This document shows, in pieces, positions 46,509-55,733 of a stretch of 64,000 bases of DNA. The stretch is from an uncultured Lachnospiraceae bacterium (GTDB taxonomy: Bacteria; Bacillota; Clostridia; Lachnospirales; Lachnospiraceae): assembly GCA_910588865.1 (NCBI GenBank), contig CAJUSJ010000002.1:1-64000 (forward strand), read 5' to 3'. Position 1 is the first letter of the stretch. Every line of letters starts with the position of its first letter. The translations under genes were made by a program, and so were the position numbers. Below the pieces are notes generated by a model. It worked only from the letters and a program-made list of their open reading frames with translations. It did no database searches and was not told where the DNA came from.

Positions 46509-47732
46509 ATGAAAAAAAATATCCTTGTGGGGCAGTCCGGCGGACCTACCGCCGTGATCAATGCCAGCCTGTACGGCGTTATTGTAGAAGGAATGGATCA
46601 CCTGGACGAGATTGAACATGTATACGGGATGGTTCATGGGATGGAAGGATTTCTGAAAGATGACTATATAGATCTTTCCGAAGACCTGACTCAGAAGGAG
46701 TTAGAGCTTATCAGGCTCACGCCCGCCGCTTACCTGGGCTCCTGCCGCTATAAGCTTCCCGCTGATATGACGTCACCGGTCTACCCCACTGTATTTAGAA
46801 AGCTGAATGCCCTGGACATTGGGTATTTCTTCTATATCGGCGGAAACGACTCCATGGATACGGTCAGCAAATTATCCCGCTACGGAGCCCGCATCCAATC
46901 CCCTATCCGGTTTGTGGGGATTCCCAAGACCATTGACAATGACCTGATGCTTACAGACCATACCCCCGGCTACGGCAGCGCCGCCAAGTATGTGGCTTCC
47001 ACTGTGAGGGAGATCTGCCTGGACGCTTCTGTGTACAATCAGCCGGCTGTTACCATCATTGAGCTTATGGGGCGCAACGCCGGGTGGCTGACCGCTGCCA
47101 GCGTCCTGGCCAGGAAGCAGGAGTCGGACAACCCGCTGCTGATCTATGTTCCGGAATCCGTTTTTGATTTCCAGGCCTTCTCGGAGGATCTCTCCAACGC
47201 TCTGCGCCGTCAGCCCAGCGTGGTGGTCTGCGTCTCTGAGGGGATCTCTGATTCCAGCGGCCGGCTGGTCTGCGAGTATAACGACGAGGCAAAGCTGGAT
47301 AATTTCGGCCACAAGATGCTGACCGGATGCGGAAAGGTTCTTGAGAATTTTGTTCACAACCATTTTGGCATCAAGGCCCGGTCCGTGGAACTGAATGTGA
47401 GCCAGCGCTGCTCTGGTCTGGTCAGCTCCGCCGCGGATATTGAAGAGGCTTCCCTGGCCGGAGCCTTCGGCGTACAGGCGGCTCTTAAGGGATCATCCGG
47501 CACCATGGTGGCGTTTTCCCGGGTTTCGGAAGAGCCCTATGCCCTGGAATGTTCCATGGTGGATGTGGATAAGGTCTGCAACCGGGAAAAGCCGTTTCCC
47601 TCAGAATGGATCACCGGACACGGGACAGATATCAGCCCTGAATTCATCTCTTATGTGCTTCCCCTGATCCAGGGAGAGCCCAGGCGGCCTATGAAACAGG
47701 GGCTTCCTGTGTACGCCTTTCGTAAAAGCTGA
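46509..47732 (+). CDS. pfp: 6-phosphofructokinase, PPi-dependent type
   Basis: A 407-residue phosphofructokinase that phosphorylates fructose 6-phosphate to the 1,6-bisphosphate. It has the N-terminal GQSGGPTAVINASL, the phosphate-donor loop YIGGNDSMDTVSKLS near 100 and GIPKTIDNDL near 137. The Asn/Asp at the second GGxD position and the Lys in PKTIDND fit the pyrophosphate-using group rather than ATP-PFK (GGDGS). It would make glycolysis reversible and save ATP in an anaerobe. It is monocistronic, next to the decayed island, with repeat copy A after its stop. Confidence 0.9.
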   Translation: MKKNILVGQSGGPTAVINASLYGVIVEGMDHLDEIEHVYGMVHGMEGFLKDDYIDLSEDLTQKELELIRLTPAAYLGSCRYKLPADMTSPVYPTVFRKLNALDIGYFFYIGGNDSMDTVSKLSRYGARIQSPIRFVGIPKTIDNDLMLTDHTPGYGSAAKYVASTVREICLDASVYNQPAVTIIELMGRNAGWLTAASVLARKQESDNPLLIYVPESVFDFQAFSEDLSNALRRQPSVVVCVSEGISDSSGRLVCEYNDEAKLDNFGHKMLTGCGKVLENFVHNHFGIKARSVELNVSQRCSGLVSSAADIEEASLAGAFGVQAALKGSSGTMVAFSRVSEEPYALECSMVDVDKVCNREKPFPSEWITGHGTDISPEFISYVLPLIQGEPRRPMKQGLPVYAFRKS

Positions 47733-47745
47733 TGTCCAATCAAAC

Positions 47746-47823
47746 AGGGAAGGCCCTTCCCCCTACTCGCCGTGCCGGGGCGGGGCCGCTTTAGCGGCCA
47801 TATTTCTCTCCGCCCCGTGTACA
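47746..47823 (+). repeat. Dispersed GC-rich repeat, copy A
   Basis: A 78-base copy. The left hairpin GGGAAGG-C-CCTTCCC is followed by GCCGTGCCGGGGC and the nested hairpin GGCCGC-TTTA-GCGGCC, closed by CCGCCCCG, then GTGTACA. It lies between the ends of two convergent genes, pfp and spoIID-like. Its GTGTACA end abuts the T-run of the SpoIID gene terminator. Confidence 0.92.
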
Positions 47824-47824
47824 T

Positions 47825-47864
47825 TAAAAAGCCAGTGACGAGCCGTCTCCTGACTCTCACTGGC
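47825..47864 (-). terminator. Intrinsic terminator of the SpoIID/LytB gene
   Basis: On the minus strand GCCAGTGA/TCACTGGC stem with a loop of about 18 bases, then TTTTTAAT. Repeat copy A lies directly beyond. Confidence 0.8.
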
Positions 47865-47876
47865 CTTTCCTTTTCT

Positions 47877-50150
47877 CTACGACACATCCTCAATTTCCGC
47901 GATCCGGGTTCCCGGGAAAAAGAATTCCAAAATCTCCCTGTAATCTTTTCCCGCCTTCGCCATACCCTGAGCTCCGTTCTGGCTCATGCCCACTCCGTGG
48001 CCGTACCCGCCTCCATAGATCGTGAAGGTGGTCACCCCGTCCCCGTCAGGGCTGCCGCATTCAATGGACACAAAAGCGCTTGGGAGGGAATCCCAGCCGG
48101 TTATGGTGTTTCCATTCTGCTGCTCAATCACCAGGTCCTGATTGCCAAGCGTAGACCGGATCTGCCATTCACCCCGGATCTCCTTGCTCCCGGCAGTGCC
48201 CTGCACCACCAGCACCTTGCCTATACCGCCTGTGGACCGCTCCTTCATGGCAACCTTGGTGATATTTCCAAGTCCTGTAACCTTTCTCTCCAGCTGACGG
48301 CTGGTAAGACTGGTCTTCCATCGGTAAAGACCTATGTCGGACTCAAAGCCATCTGGAACACTCTTTATGTACTGGGCAAAATCTTCATTGTTTGTCAGAT
48401 CCAGGGCCCCCCCTTCCTCTCTCACCGCCACACCCTTGAGATAAGGATACTTAGATTGATCCGCGCCCCATAAGGTGCCGTCCGTGGTGTGGCCGCAGGA
48501 TGTGGAAAAGTAGTAGATCTCCGCGACCTCGTTGTCATACATCACCATCTTTCCGTAGGTTTCATTAACTGCCGTGTCAGTGGAATTGTAGGTTTCCGTG
48601 TTATTGTAAACCTGATACTGGGTGCTGTCATCTACATGGGCACCGTGGTCCTTATAACCATTGGCCATGATCTGGCGCCACGCGTAGGTTCTGGCACACA
48701 CCGCCTGAGTCTTCAATGCTTCCAACTCATAGCTGGCAGGCATCTCGCTGGGCACCACACGCTTTAAGTACTCTTCCAGATATACTTCATTTACGATCAC
48801 CAGTCCCCCGGATTCCTGCTTCACCTCTATCTGTCCCGGATACTCCGGCGTCCCCGCTCCCCTGTTTATGGTTGGGATCCGGATTCCTGCCGACTCATCC
48901 GATGGCCTCAATATAACCCGGTCGCCGGACAGCCTGTTATCTCCCGAGCGGAAAGTCACCACATCTCCGGCCTTAAACGCTTCGGTCTTATCCCCGGTGA
49001 TCATCTCTCCCGGCACCTTGAACTCCAGGGTAACGCTGTCATGGTAAATGGATCTAAACCCGTTGTCCATGATCAATACCCGGATTTTTTCCGCGTCAAA
49101 GGGGCGCATGGTCAGGGCCGCGCAGAGTTTTTTGTCCTCCACCACGAATTCCTGAGCGTCATATCCCACAACCACATCAGACAGGTTCTGCCTCCTCAGT
49201 TCCCCGTAGAGACGGTAAACGCGGAAATCCTCTGTCAGGGGAATCTCTCCATATCCTTCCACCTCAATAAACTCATCGCTTACCTGCAGCACCTTGCCCG
49301 ATATCCGTTCCTTTTTCAATACAACTTTTTTTACCTCTCCGTCAGTGAGGTACACATCCGCCACCTGTCCGGACATCTCTTCCGGATCCTTCAGCTTGCT
49401 TTTTATAGGCAGGTCTCTGGTGATGGACCCCAGATACCCGTTGATGCTATCATCTTTGGCGTCTATGATCCATATATTTTTGTAGACCACGGAATCCGAC
49501 ACCTTCTCAATGACCCGCAAAATCTCCCGGCCGCTTGAAAGAACCCGGATCTCCCTGTCCCTGTAAGCGCTCAGCCCCAAACCTTCAAATCCCCGGCTCC
49601 CCTCACTGGTGTAAGCCCTCCAGGGAGTCTTCTCCCCTGTGTCCTCAAAGGTTCCGCAGATGGTCAGGGTCTCTTCCCTCACCTTGCCATCTTCCTCCCA
49701 GACTTCCAGCTCCCCGCAGATCTCCTCATACAGCTTCCACCAGGATTTTGAGGGGTAGGGAGACTGGCGGTTCTTCTTTGTCATTCCCACCTGGTCTTCC
49801 AGCTGATCTGACACCTGCCCTGCCAGATAGGCGGCCTCCTCATAAGTCAGAGCGCCTTCCGCGGTCTCCTCTGTGGCAGGAGTCAGGTCCCGGCTGATCC
49901 AGCCCTCCTGATACAGGGCATCCATGTATTTTACATACCACTGATTCTGGCTGGAGGCGGAAAACATGGAAGACTCCTGTGATTTCTGACCACATTCTTC
50001 CACCGTCCACACGGAAAGGGCTGCTGCCTTGTAAGCCGCTGCCCTTGTAATGGTGTCTTTCTCCACATCCCTTATCCGTATGATGATGATCAGCAATATC
50101 ACAATCAGGGGGATGCCAAACATCCAGCCCATCATTCTCTTTTTCTTCAT
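47877..50150 (-). CDS. SpoIID/LytB domain protein
   Basis: A 757-residue protein anchored by one N-terminal membrane helix (WMFGIPLIVILLIIII). The N-terminal 400 residues form several small beta domains of unknown role. The SpoIID/LytB domain starts near 480 (VYLEEYLKRVVPSEMP) and contains the typical AVCARTYAW, then DDSTQYQVYNNT and YFSTSCGHT, ending in GYGHGVGMSQNGAQGMA. SpoIID is a lytic transglycosylase acting on peptidoglycan strands in sporulation; LytB relatives stimulate amidases. Its length is well beyond SpoIID (about 340), so it is a fused relative. It is immediately downstream of an AI-2E-family transporter. Confidence 0.88.
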   Translation of the reverse strand: MKKKRMMGWMFGIPLIVILLIIIIRIRDVEKDTITRAAAYKAAALSVWTVEECGQKSQESSMFSASSQNQWYVKYMDALYQEGWISRDLTPATEETAEGALTYEEAAYLAGQVSDQLEDQVGMTKKNRQSPYPSKSWWKLYEEICGELEVWEEDGKVREETLTICGTFEDTGEKTPWRAYTSEGSRGFEGLGLSAYRDREIRVLSSGREILRVIEKVSDSVVYKNIWIIDAKDDSINGYLGSITRDLPIKSKLKDPEEMSGQVADVYLTDGEVKKVVLKKERISGKVLQVSDEFIEVEGYGEIPLTEDFRVYRLYGELRRQNLSDVVVGYDAQEFVVEDKKLCAALTMRPFDAEKIRVLIMDNGFRSIYHDSVTLEFKVPGEMITGDKTEAFKAGDVVTFRSGDNRLSGDRVILRPSDESAGIRIPTINRGAGTPEYPGQIEVKQESGGLVIVNEVYLEEYLKRVVPSEMPASYELEALKTQAVCARTYAWRQIMANGYKDHGAHVDDSTQYQVYNNTETYNSTDTAVNETYGKMVMYDNEVAEIYYFSTSCGHTTDGTLWGADQSKYPYLKGVAVREEGGALDLTNNEDFAQYIKSVPDGFESDIGLYRWKTSLTSRQLERKVTGLGNITKVAMKERSTGGIGKVLVVQGTAGSKEIRGEWQIRSTLGNQDLVIEQQNGNTITGWDSLPSAFVSIECGSPDGDGVTTFTIYGGGYGHGVGMSQNGAQGMAKAGKDYREILEFFFPGTRIAEIEDVS

Positions 50151-50156
50151 AACTCC

Positions 50157-51395
50157 CTACCTGACATATGTTTTCTTATCTTCATCAATGTATTTTAAGT
50201 CGCCGTAATCATCGGTGGCCGTGGACAGCTCTCTTTTCTTCAGCTTCTTATTGACCCACTCTGCCGTCAGCCGATAAATCACCGCAAATGTGGGGACTCC
50301 GATGATCATGCCCAGGGGACCCATGACGCCTCCGAAAACCAGGATGGAAAACAGCACCCAGAAGCTGGATATTCCCGTGGAATTTCCCAGGATCTTAGGG
50401 CCGATGATATTGCCGTCCAGCTGCTGGATCACCAGGATGGACACAAGGAACCACAGACATTTTTGAGGATTCACCAGAAGAATCAGGAGCGCGCTGGGCA
50501 CTGCCCCGATAAATGGCCCGAAAAACGGGATGATGTTGGTAACCCCCACAATGACGCTGATGAGCACAGTGTAGGGCATCTTGATGATAGTCAGCCACAC
50601 AAACGTAAGGATTCCGATGATCAGGGAATCTACCAGCTTGCCGATGATAAAGCCGCCGAACACCTTGTGGATGTACCTCCACTTTTCCACCATATCATTT
50701 GCCACGGGAAGGGAGAACAGGCTGTAGATGATCTTCTTGGCCTGGGCGGTCAGGGTGTCCTTTATATTCAGAAGATAAAGCATGACGATGATCCCGATAA
50801 GAACATTTTTCACCAGGCTCACCACGCCGATTACGCTGGTGTACACGCCTGTAATCACCTTTTCAATGTTGGGGATCAGGTCTGTGGTGGACTGAACCCA
50901 GGACACCAGCTGCTCCACCCCCTGATTATAGACCCTCATCACCGTAACCTCTATATCCGGGTAATCCGCGAACAGGGTCTCGATCCACAGCGCCACCCTG
51001 GCCGCGCTGCTTGGAATGGAATTGACAATGCCCGCTATGCTGTCAAATACCTTTGGCAGGATAAGCCATATGAGGCCAGTAATCACCAGAACAAGAACCA
51101 GCAGACTGGCCAGGGTGGCAATGGCCTTTGCCAGGGCTGTTCTCGCCCCGCACGGACTTACATATCGGTCCAGACAATAGTCTGTCCACTTGCGGACCCT
51201 GTTGTACACAGGGGCCAGAAGATACGCAAGAACCGCCCCATAAGTCACCGGCGCGAGGATCCTCCCCAGATAGCGGAACATCCCACACACAGACTGCCAA
51301 CGGATAAACATCAGCGCCGCCCCGATACAGGTTACGATCACCAGAAGAGCGGTTACTCCCCAATAGATATAGTCTCGAAACTTGTGCGTATTCAT
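50157..51395 (-). CDS. AI-2E family transporter
   Basis: A 412-residue membrane protein with about eight helices and the AI-2E family signature, ending in FFGPFIGAVPSALLILLV near 285 and a GVTNIIPFFG stretch. Members export small molecules; the AI-2 link is inherited from one E. coli protein, and several Firmicute members move Na+/Li+ against protons. The role here is unassigned. The ATG (GAGGGATATTG before it) is preferred to a TTG one codon upstream. The SpoIID-like gene follows after six bases, so they are probably cotranscribed. Confidence 0.88.
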   Translation of the reverse strand: MNTHKFRDYIYWGVTALLVIVTCIGAALMFIRWQSVCGMFRYLGRILAPVTYGAVLAYLLAPVYNRVRKWTDYCLDRYVSPCGARTALAKAIATLASLLVLVLVITGLIWLILPKVFDSIAGIVNSIPSSAARVALWIETLFADYPDIEVTVMRVYNQGVEQLVSWVQSTTDLIPNIEKVITGVYTSVIGVVSLVKNVLIGIIVMLYLLNIKDTLTAQAKKIIYSLFSLPVANDMVEKWRYIHKVFGGFIIGKLVDSLIIGILTFVWLTIIKMPYTVLISVIVGVTNIIPFFGPFIGAVPSALLILLVNPQKCLWFLVSILVIQQLDGNIIGPKILGNSTGISSFWVLFSILVFGGVMGPLGMIIGVPTFAVIYRLTAEWVNKKLKKRELSTATDDYGDLKYIDEDKKTYVR

Positions 51396-51468
51396 CAATA
51401 TCCCTCACTTGTATATTATGTATCCTATGTTGACGCGTACATCTATATATAGCTTACCACATTTTCCC

Positions 51469-51500
51469 AAAAAGATAAAGCAGCGATTGCTCGCTGCTTT
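51469..51500 (-). terminator. Terminator of the 6S RNA
   Basis: AAAGCAGCGA-GCAA-TCGCTGCTTT, a 10-bp stem with a GCAA tetraloop, then ATCTTTTT on the minus strand. Confidence 0.9.
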
Positions 51501-51704
51501 CATCTTTTGTAATCCCAAAATGCCGGTTCTTACAATTTGACGCCTAGCCATGCTAGGTGGGTAACCGCACTCTGGCTTCTGCCTTCCACTGCACGGAGGC
51601 CTGACATCCACCAGAAAATATAGGAATCCCTTATGTCATAATGTAGGTTCAAAGATACGTAAGATTATCGAACATCCCAGGAATTACAACCTGTCTTTTA
51701 TCTA
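51470..51704 (-). ncRNA. ssrS: 6S RNA (SsrS)
   Basis: An untranslated transcript of about 235 bases with its own near-perfect promoter and a strong terminator. It has elements known from Firmicute 6S RNAs: the early TTTGAACCTAC stretch, GGTGGATGTCAGGCCTCC and GGTTACCCACCT, which can close a long irregular hairpin with a large central bubble. 6S RNA mimics an open promoter and binds the vegetative RNA polymerase in slow growth. The identification rests on remembered family motifs and the layout between AI-2E and pdp, not on a search. Confidence 0.75.
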
Positions 51705-51710
51705 AAGCCT

Positions 51711-51739
51711 ATTATACAATACTATATCCGGTTTTTCAA
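51711..51739 (-). promoter_or_regulatory. Promoter of the 6S RNA
   Basis: On the minus strand TTGAAA (51734-51739) and TATAAT (51711-51716) are separated by 17 bases. The transcript should start near 51704. Confidence 0.85.
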
Positions 51740-51782
51740 TCCCATATTTTTTACTTTAAAGGAATTTTGTAACAAAAAATGA

Positions 51783-53105
51783 TCAAAACCTGACAATCTG
51801 GTCTTTTGTAACCATGGCGTAAACCAGTTTCTTGGAGGGTGGAGCCTCACTTCCTATAGTATACGCGGACAGCAACTTTTTAGAAGCCTCTTCTAATAGT
51901 TCTTTTCTGGAAGCCCGCAAAACCGCGATGATATCGCCTTTTTTTACGAAATCGCCATATTTTTTCTCCAGAAGAATCCCCGCGCTGTAGTCAATGGAAT
52001 CCTCCTTGCGTTCCCGCCCCGCGCCCAGGATGACAGAGACAATGCCGCACCGGGCCGTGTCCATATGGGTGATAAAGCCTTCTTCCTCCGCCTGCAGGGC
52101 CAGACAGAAGGGAGCTTTCTCGAATCTCTCCGGTTCCAGGATATAAGCAGGGTCGCCTCCCTGAGCCTTTACCATGGCAGCCAGGGTCTGTAATCCCCTG
52201 CCATCCATAAGGGCTCCCTTTGCCATGTCATAGCAGCCGCGGATCTGGCCCTTACCGCCCAAATGGAGCATGTGGGCACAAAGCCACAGGCACACCTCCG
52301 TCAGATCCTCGGGCCCCTTCCCTTTAAGAGTCTCTATGGCTTCTATGACCTCCAGAGAATTGCCGATAGCTGACCCTAAAGGCACGTCCATGTCCGTGAT
52401 CAGGGCACAGCACCGCCTCCCCGCGCCTGTCCCGATGGCCACCATCTCCCGGGCAAGGGCAATGGAATCCTCCAGTTCTTTCATAAAAGCCCCGCTTCCG
52501 GTCTTCACATCCAGCACGATCCCGTCGCTTCCCGCGGCGATCTTTTTGCTCATGATGGAGGAAGCGATAAGAGGGATGCTGTCCACGGTGGCCGTCACAT
52601 CCCGCAGGGCGTAAAGCTTCTTGTCTGCCGGAACCATGTTCCCTGACTGTCCGATGACCGCGATCCCTGTCTCGTTGACGATCCGGAAAAACCGCTCTCT
52701 GGGGATGGCTGTCTCAAAACCCGGTATAGATTCCAGCTTGTCGATGGTTCCTCCCGTGTGTCCCAAACCTCTGCCGGACATCTTTGCCACCTTCACTCCC
52801 AAGGCAGCCGCCAGAGGCCCGATAACCAGGGTGGTCTTGTCGCCTACACCGCCTGTGCTGTGCTTATCTACCTTTACTCCCTCAATTCCTGACAGGTCCG
52901 CCACATCTCCCGATGCCGCCATCTCAAGGGTGAGACCCGTGATCTCATCTTCCTCCATGCCTTTAAAACAGATGGCCATCAGCATGGCCGCCATCTGGTA
53001 ATCCGGGATCTCCCCTTCCACAAATCCCCTGACCATCTGACGGATCTCCTGGCGAGTAAGGCTTTCGCCGTGTTTCTTCTTCTCGATCAGATCATACATC
53101 CGCAT
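51783..53105 (-). CDS. pdp: Pyrimidine-nucleoside/thymidine phosphorylase
   Basis: A 440-residue enzyme that splits thymidine, uridine or deoxyuridine with phosphate into base and (deoxy)ribose 1-phosphate. Signatures are GGVGDKTTLVIGPLAAALGV near 84-103, SGRGLGHTGGTIDKLESI near 108 and KKIAAGSDGIVLDVKTGSGAF near 185. Length is typical of the family; the broad-specificity pdp type is common in Firmicutes. The start follows GGAGG by eight bases and overlaps the cdd stop by 14 bases. It is the last gene of a deoC-cdd-pdp salvage operon. Confidence 0.94.
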   Translation of the reverse strand: MRMYDLIEKKKHGESLTRQEIRQMVRGFVEGEIPDYQMAAMLMAICFKGMEEDEITGLTLEMAASGDVADLSGIEGVKVDKHSTGGVGDKTTLVIGPLAAALGVKVAKMSGRGLGHTGGTIDKLESIPGFETAIPRERFFRIVNETGIAVIGQSGNMVPADKKLYALRDVTATVDSIPLIASSIMSKKIAAGSDGIVLDVKTGSGAFMKELEDSIALAREMVAIGTGAGRRCCALITDMDVPLGSAIGNSLEVIEAIETLKGKGPEDLTEVCLWLCAHMLHLGGKGQIRGCYDMAKGALMDGRGLQTLAAMVKAQGGDPAYILEPERFEKAPFCLALQAEEEGFITHMDTARCGIVSVILGAGRERKEDSIDYSAGILLEKKYGDFVKKGDIIAVLRASRKELLEEASKKLLSAYTIGSEAPPSKKLVYAMVTKDQIVRF

Positions 53106-53544
53106 GTGGACAGCCTCCTTCCGCGGTGTCAGGTTCTCTTAAATTGTCCGGGCCAAAGCTTACGGGCAGCAGCTCCTCCAAAGTAAACTCCTTGTACTCT
53201 GTCTCTGATTTTGCCAAGATGATCTTAAACGCGGCAGGGTCACAGAACTCTCTCATTACCTGACGGCACACGCCGCAGGGAGCGCAGTACTCAGATACCT
53301 GCCCGTTCATCCCCCCGCAGATGACAATGGCTTCAAACTCTCTCTTCCCCTCGTTGACTGCCCTGAAAAAGGCGCTCCTCTCCGCACACACCGTGGGGGT
53401 GTAGGCAGCATTTTCAATGTTGATCCCCGTGTACACGGTTCCGTCTTTACACAAAAGGGCTGCCGCCACATGAAAGTGAGAATAAGGGGTATAGGCGGTA
53501 GGCAGCGCGTCAATAGCTGCCCTGATCAATGTCTTTCTTTCCAT
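53092..53544 (-). CDS. cdd: Cytidine deaminase
   Basis: A 150-residue zinc enzyme that converts cytidine or deoxycytidine to uridine or deoxyuridine. The catalytic [10 protein letters not shown] (Cys and Glu near 55) and [12 protein letters not shown] (two Cys near 88) give the three zinc ligands. It begins [10 protein letters not shown] and carries the [11 protein letters not shown] substrate loop. Its first 35 bases overlap the end of deoC, and its end overlaps pdp, so the three are translationally linked. Its products feed Pdp. Confidence 0.95.
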   Translation of the reverse strand: MERKTLIRAAIDALPTAYTPYSHFHVAAALLCKDGTVYTGINIENAAYTPTVCAERSAFFRAVNEGKREFEAIVICGGMNGQVSEYCAPCGVCRQVMREFCDPAAFKIILAKSETEYKEFTLEELLPVSFGPDNLREPDTAEGGCPHADV

Positions 53545-54199
53545 CTTCTTCCTCCGCTTTTGCCAGCTTCACCATCCGGCTGGTGCCAAGACGCTGTGCT
53601 CCAAGTTCTATGAATCTTTCCGCATCCTCAAAGGAGGCAATGCCTCCCGCCGCTTTGATCTTCACCTTTGGCCCCACATGGCCGCGAAACAGAGTGATAT
53701 CCTCAAAGGTAGCTCCGGCTTTTGAAAAACCGGTGGAGGTCTTGATAAAATCAGCTCCGGCCTTTGTCACCAGCTGGCACATCCGGATCTTCTCCTCCTC
53801 TGTCAGCAGGCAGGTCTCGATGATCACCTTCAGGATGTGATCCCCGCATACAGACTTGATGGAGCGAATCTCTTCCAGGATCCTGTCATAGCGGCGGTCC
53901 TTTAAATCTCCGATGTTGATCACCATATCAATCTCGTCAGCCCCGTTCTCCAGGGCATCCTCTGTCTCAAACACCTTTGTGGCCGTGGTGTTGTAGCCAT
54001 TGGGAAAACCGATGACCGTGCACACTTTCATCCTCTCCCCCACATACTCTCTGACAGCAGCCACATAAGATGGTGGAATACACACAGACGCGGCTCCATA
54101 CTTTATGGCGTCGTCGCAGATCTGCTGGATCTCACTCCAGGTAGCCTGCTGTGTCAGGAGAGTATGATCCACAGCGTGAAATAATTCTTCCCGATTCAT
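53510..54199 (-). CDS. deoC: Deoxyribose-phosphate aldolase
   Basis: A 229-residue class I aldolase that cleaves 2-deoxyribose 5-phosphate to glyceraldehyde 3-phosphate and acetaldehyde. The Schiff-base Lys is in DFIKTSTGF near 155; [10 protein letters not shown] near 125 and [12 protein letters not shown] near 65 are other family motifs. It takes the deoxyribose phosphate produced after Pdp into glycolysis. A phosphopentomutase gene is not in the window. It follows the GNAT gene by 30 bases. Confidence 0.95.
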   Translation of the reverse strand: MNREELFHAVDHTLLTQQATWSEIQQICDDAIKYGAASVCIPPSYVAAVREYVGERMKVCTVIGFPNGYNTTATKVFETEDALENGADEIDMVINIGDLKDRRYDRILEEIRSIKSVCGDHILKVIIETCLLTEEEKIRMCQLVTKAGADFIKTSTGFSKAGATFEDITLFRGHVGPKVKIKAAGGIASFEDAERFIELGAQRLGTSRMVKLAKAEEEDGKKDIDQGSY

Positions 54200-54229
54200 G
54201 ATCCATACCTCTCTTCTATTCTTTCTATA

Positions 54230-55018
54230 TTAAGTCTCCTCAAGGTCCAGAAGCCGGTAGACCTGGTACTCCCGGTCATAGATATATCCCAGCTTCAGGG
54301 CCAGTTCCACGGACTGCTGATTGGTGGCTTCCCAGTTGGGAATAATGTCCTTCTCCAGGCACTCCAGCAGAAAAGCGGCGCTGCACCCAAGAGCAAGCCC
54401 CTGCCGCCAATACTCCTTTTTTGTCTTTACCTGGACCTCCATCATCCCCTCGCTGGCGCCATAAGCCCAGCACCCTGCCACGATCTTATGGCCCTTCATG
54501 GCCCCATAGCCCAGGCCATGGGCCTGGAAATGTGTGAAATTCTCAAAATTGGCGCACAGATCCCTGCTCCACTCCTCTTTCAGGGTCAGCTGATACAGCC
54601 TTTCGTCCACGCGCTTGACCCGGATCCCTTTGGGAACCCGATCCACGTACCCTTTCAGCACTTTCCGGTCAAAGCGGTGCTCTCCTTTCTTCAGAGCATA
54701 CCGGGACACCGCGCGGAGCTGTCCCGAGAACTGCTCCTCCAGCCACTGCGCCCACCGTTCATCGGAAGGATATAAAAAGGCCTGGGAAGCTGACTCATAG
54801 ATCTGGCTTCTCAATTCAAGGGCTCTGGCTCCTTTTGGCGGGATCCCATAAATATAGGCAAAATCTCCGGCTACGATCAGGCAGTACGGGGCATTCTCCA
54901 GACCAGGGACCCACACTCGTCCCATAGTCCCTTCCGCGGCTCCCCGCACCAGCACTTCGCTGCTGGCTTTACACATGGTTCCAATACTCTGGCGTTTTTC
55001 TCTTCCCAGTTCAATCAT
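54230..55018 (-). CDS. GNAT-like acetyltransferase heading the nucleoside salvage operon
   Basis: A 262-residue protein of the large GNAT_acetyltran-type group of Firmicutes. The C-terminal half has the acyl-CoA-binding pattern around MEVQVKTKKEYWRQGLALG (near 200, with the RQGLA turn). It also has YGAMKGHKIVAGCWAYGAS and ends in a NWEATNQQSVELALKLGY-type tail, of which NQQSVELALKLGY is the diagnostic part. Acceptor unknown. The ATG at 55018 has GGGAGGG nine bases upstream. A consensus promoter lies in front, and deoC starts 30 bases behind, so it probably leads the deoC-cdd-pdp message although its job need not be related. Confidence 0.8.
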   Translation of the reverse strand: MIELGREKRQSIGTMCKASSEVLVRGAAEGTMGRVWVPGLENAPYCLIVAGDFAYIYGIPPKGARALELRSQIYESASQAFLYPSDERWAQWLEEQFSGQLRAVSRYALKKGEHRFDRKVLKGYVDRVPKGIRVKRVDERLYQLTLKEEWSRDLCANFENFTHFQAHGLGYGAMKGHKIVAGCWAYGASEGMMEVQVKTKKEYWRQGLALGCSAAFLLECLEKDIIPNWEATNQQSVELALKLGYIYDREYQVYRLLDLEET

Positions 55019-55069
55019 TACAATGATCCCTCCCATCCCGTCCTGCCATTGCCAATCGCTTACTCAGAC

Positions 55070-55098
55070 AGTATAACATAATTCGTCATTATCCGCAA
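55070..55098 (-). promoter_or_regulatory. Promoter of the GNAT-deoC-cdd-pdp unit
   Basis: On the minus strand TTGCGG (55093-55098) and TATACT (55070-55075) are 17 bases apart. Confidence 0.7.
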
Positions 55099-55208
55099 GA
55101 CTGCTGAATTTTCTCCAAAAAATATTCCTTTTTTCGTTATTTTTCACTGCCTGCCATGTTTTTGAAGACAATTCCTCCCTTGAAACGTTATAATAGACAG
55201 AAGAGGAG

Positions 55209-55733
55209 GTGAGCAGGATTAACGCGGATACACAACTGGAGCGATGGATCGATCAGTACCAGAACCTGATCTACTCCATCTGCTTCAAACTGACGAATGA
55301 CTACTTCGACGCCCAGGACCTGACTCAGGAAACTTTTCTCTCCGCATACAAAAGTCTGGCTTTCTTTGACGGCAGGAACGAGCGGGCCTGGCTGTGCAGG
55401 ATCGCTTCCCGCAAATGCCTGGACTACCTCAAGCATTCCAGCCGCCGACAGATCCCCACAGAAGAACAACTCCTGATCACCACTCCCTCTCCCCATCCTT
55501 CCTTTGAGCAAAAGATGATGGAGGAGGTAGTGCGCCAGGAACTGTATGACTGCTGCCAGAAGCTGAAAGAGCCTTACCGCCAGGTGGCGCTGGATTATTT
55601 TTATCATGAACTGGAGGCCGGAGAGATCGCGGCCAGGACCGGAAAAAATTTAAAGACTGTTCAGACCCAGATCTACCGGTCCAAAGCCATGCTTCGCAAG
55701 CTTTACAGAAAGGAGGATTTGTTTGATGGATAA
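55209..55733 (+). CDS. ECF-type RNA polymerase sigma factor
   Basis: A sigma factor of about 174 residues. Region 2 covers about 10-75 (LIYSICFKLTNDYFDAQDLTQETFLSAYKS) as the DAQDLTQETFL core, and region 4 about 105-165 (LKEPYRQVALDYFYH..., then AARTGKNLKTVQTQIYRSKAMLRK); both are recognisable by their short motifs. No ATG fits. The GTG at 55209 lies inside the AGGAGGTGA ribosome site, while an ATT three codons later sits 8 bases after AGGAGG, so a rare ATT start is possible. The next two genes encode membrane proteins and probably form its regulatory unit. A TATAAT at 55189-55194 precedes it. Confidence 0.88.
   Translation: MSRINADTQLERWIDQYQNLIYSICFKLTNDYFDAQDLTQETFLSAYKSLAFFDGRNERAWLCRIASRKCLDYLKHSSRRQIPTEEQLLITTPSPHPSFEQKMMEEVVRQELYDCCQKLKEPYRQVALDYFYHELEAGEIAARTGKNLKTVQTQIYRSKAMLRKLYRKEDLFDG

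Noticed and set aside
50463..51452. 329-codon open frame antisense to the AI-2E gene
   Set aside because: The sense frame is a clear membrane transporter; the antisense product is His/Asn-rich nonsense without a start site.
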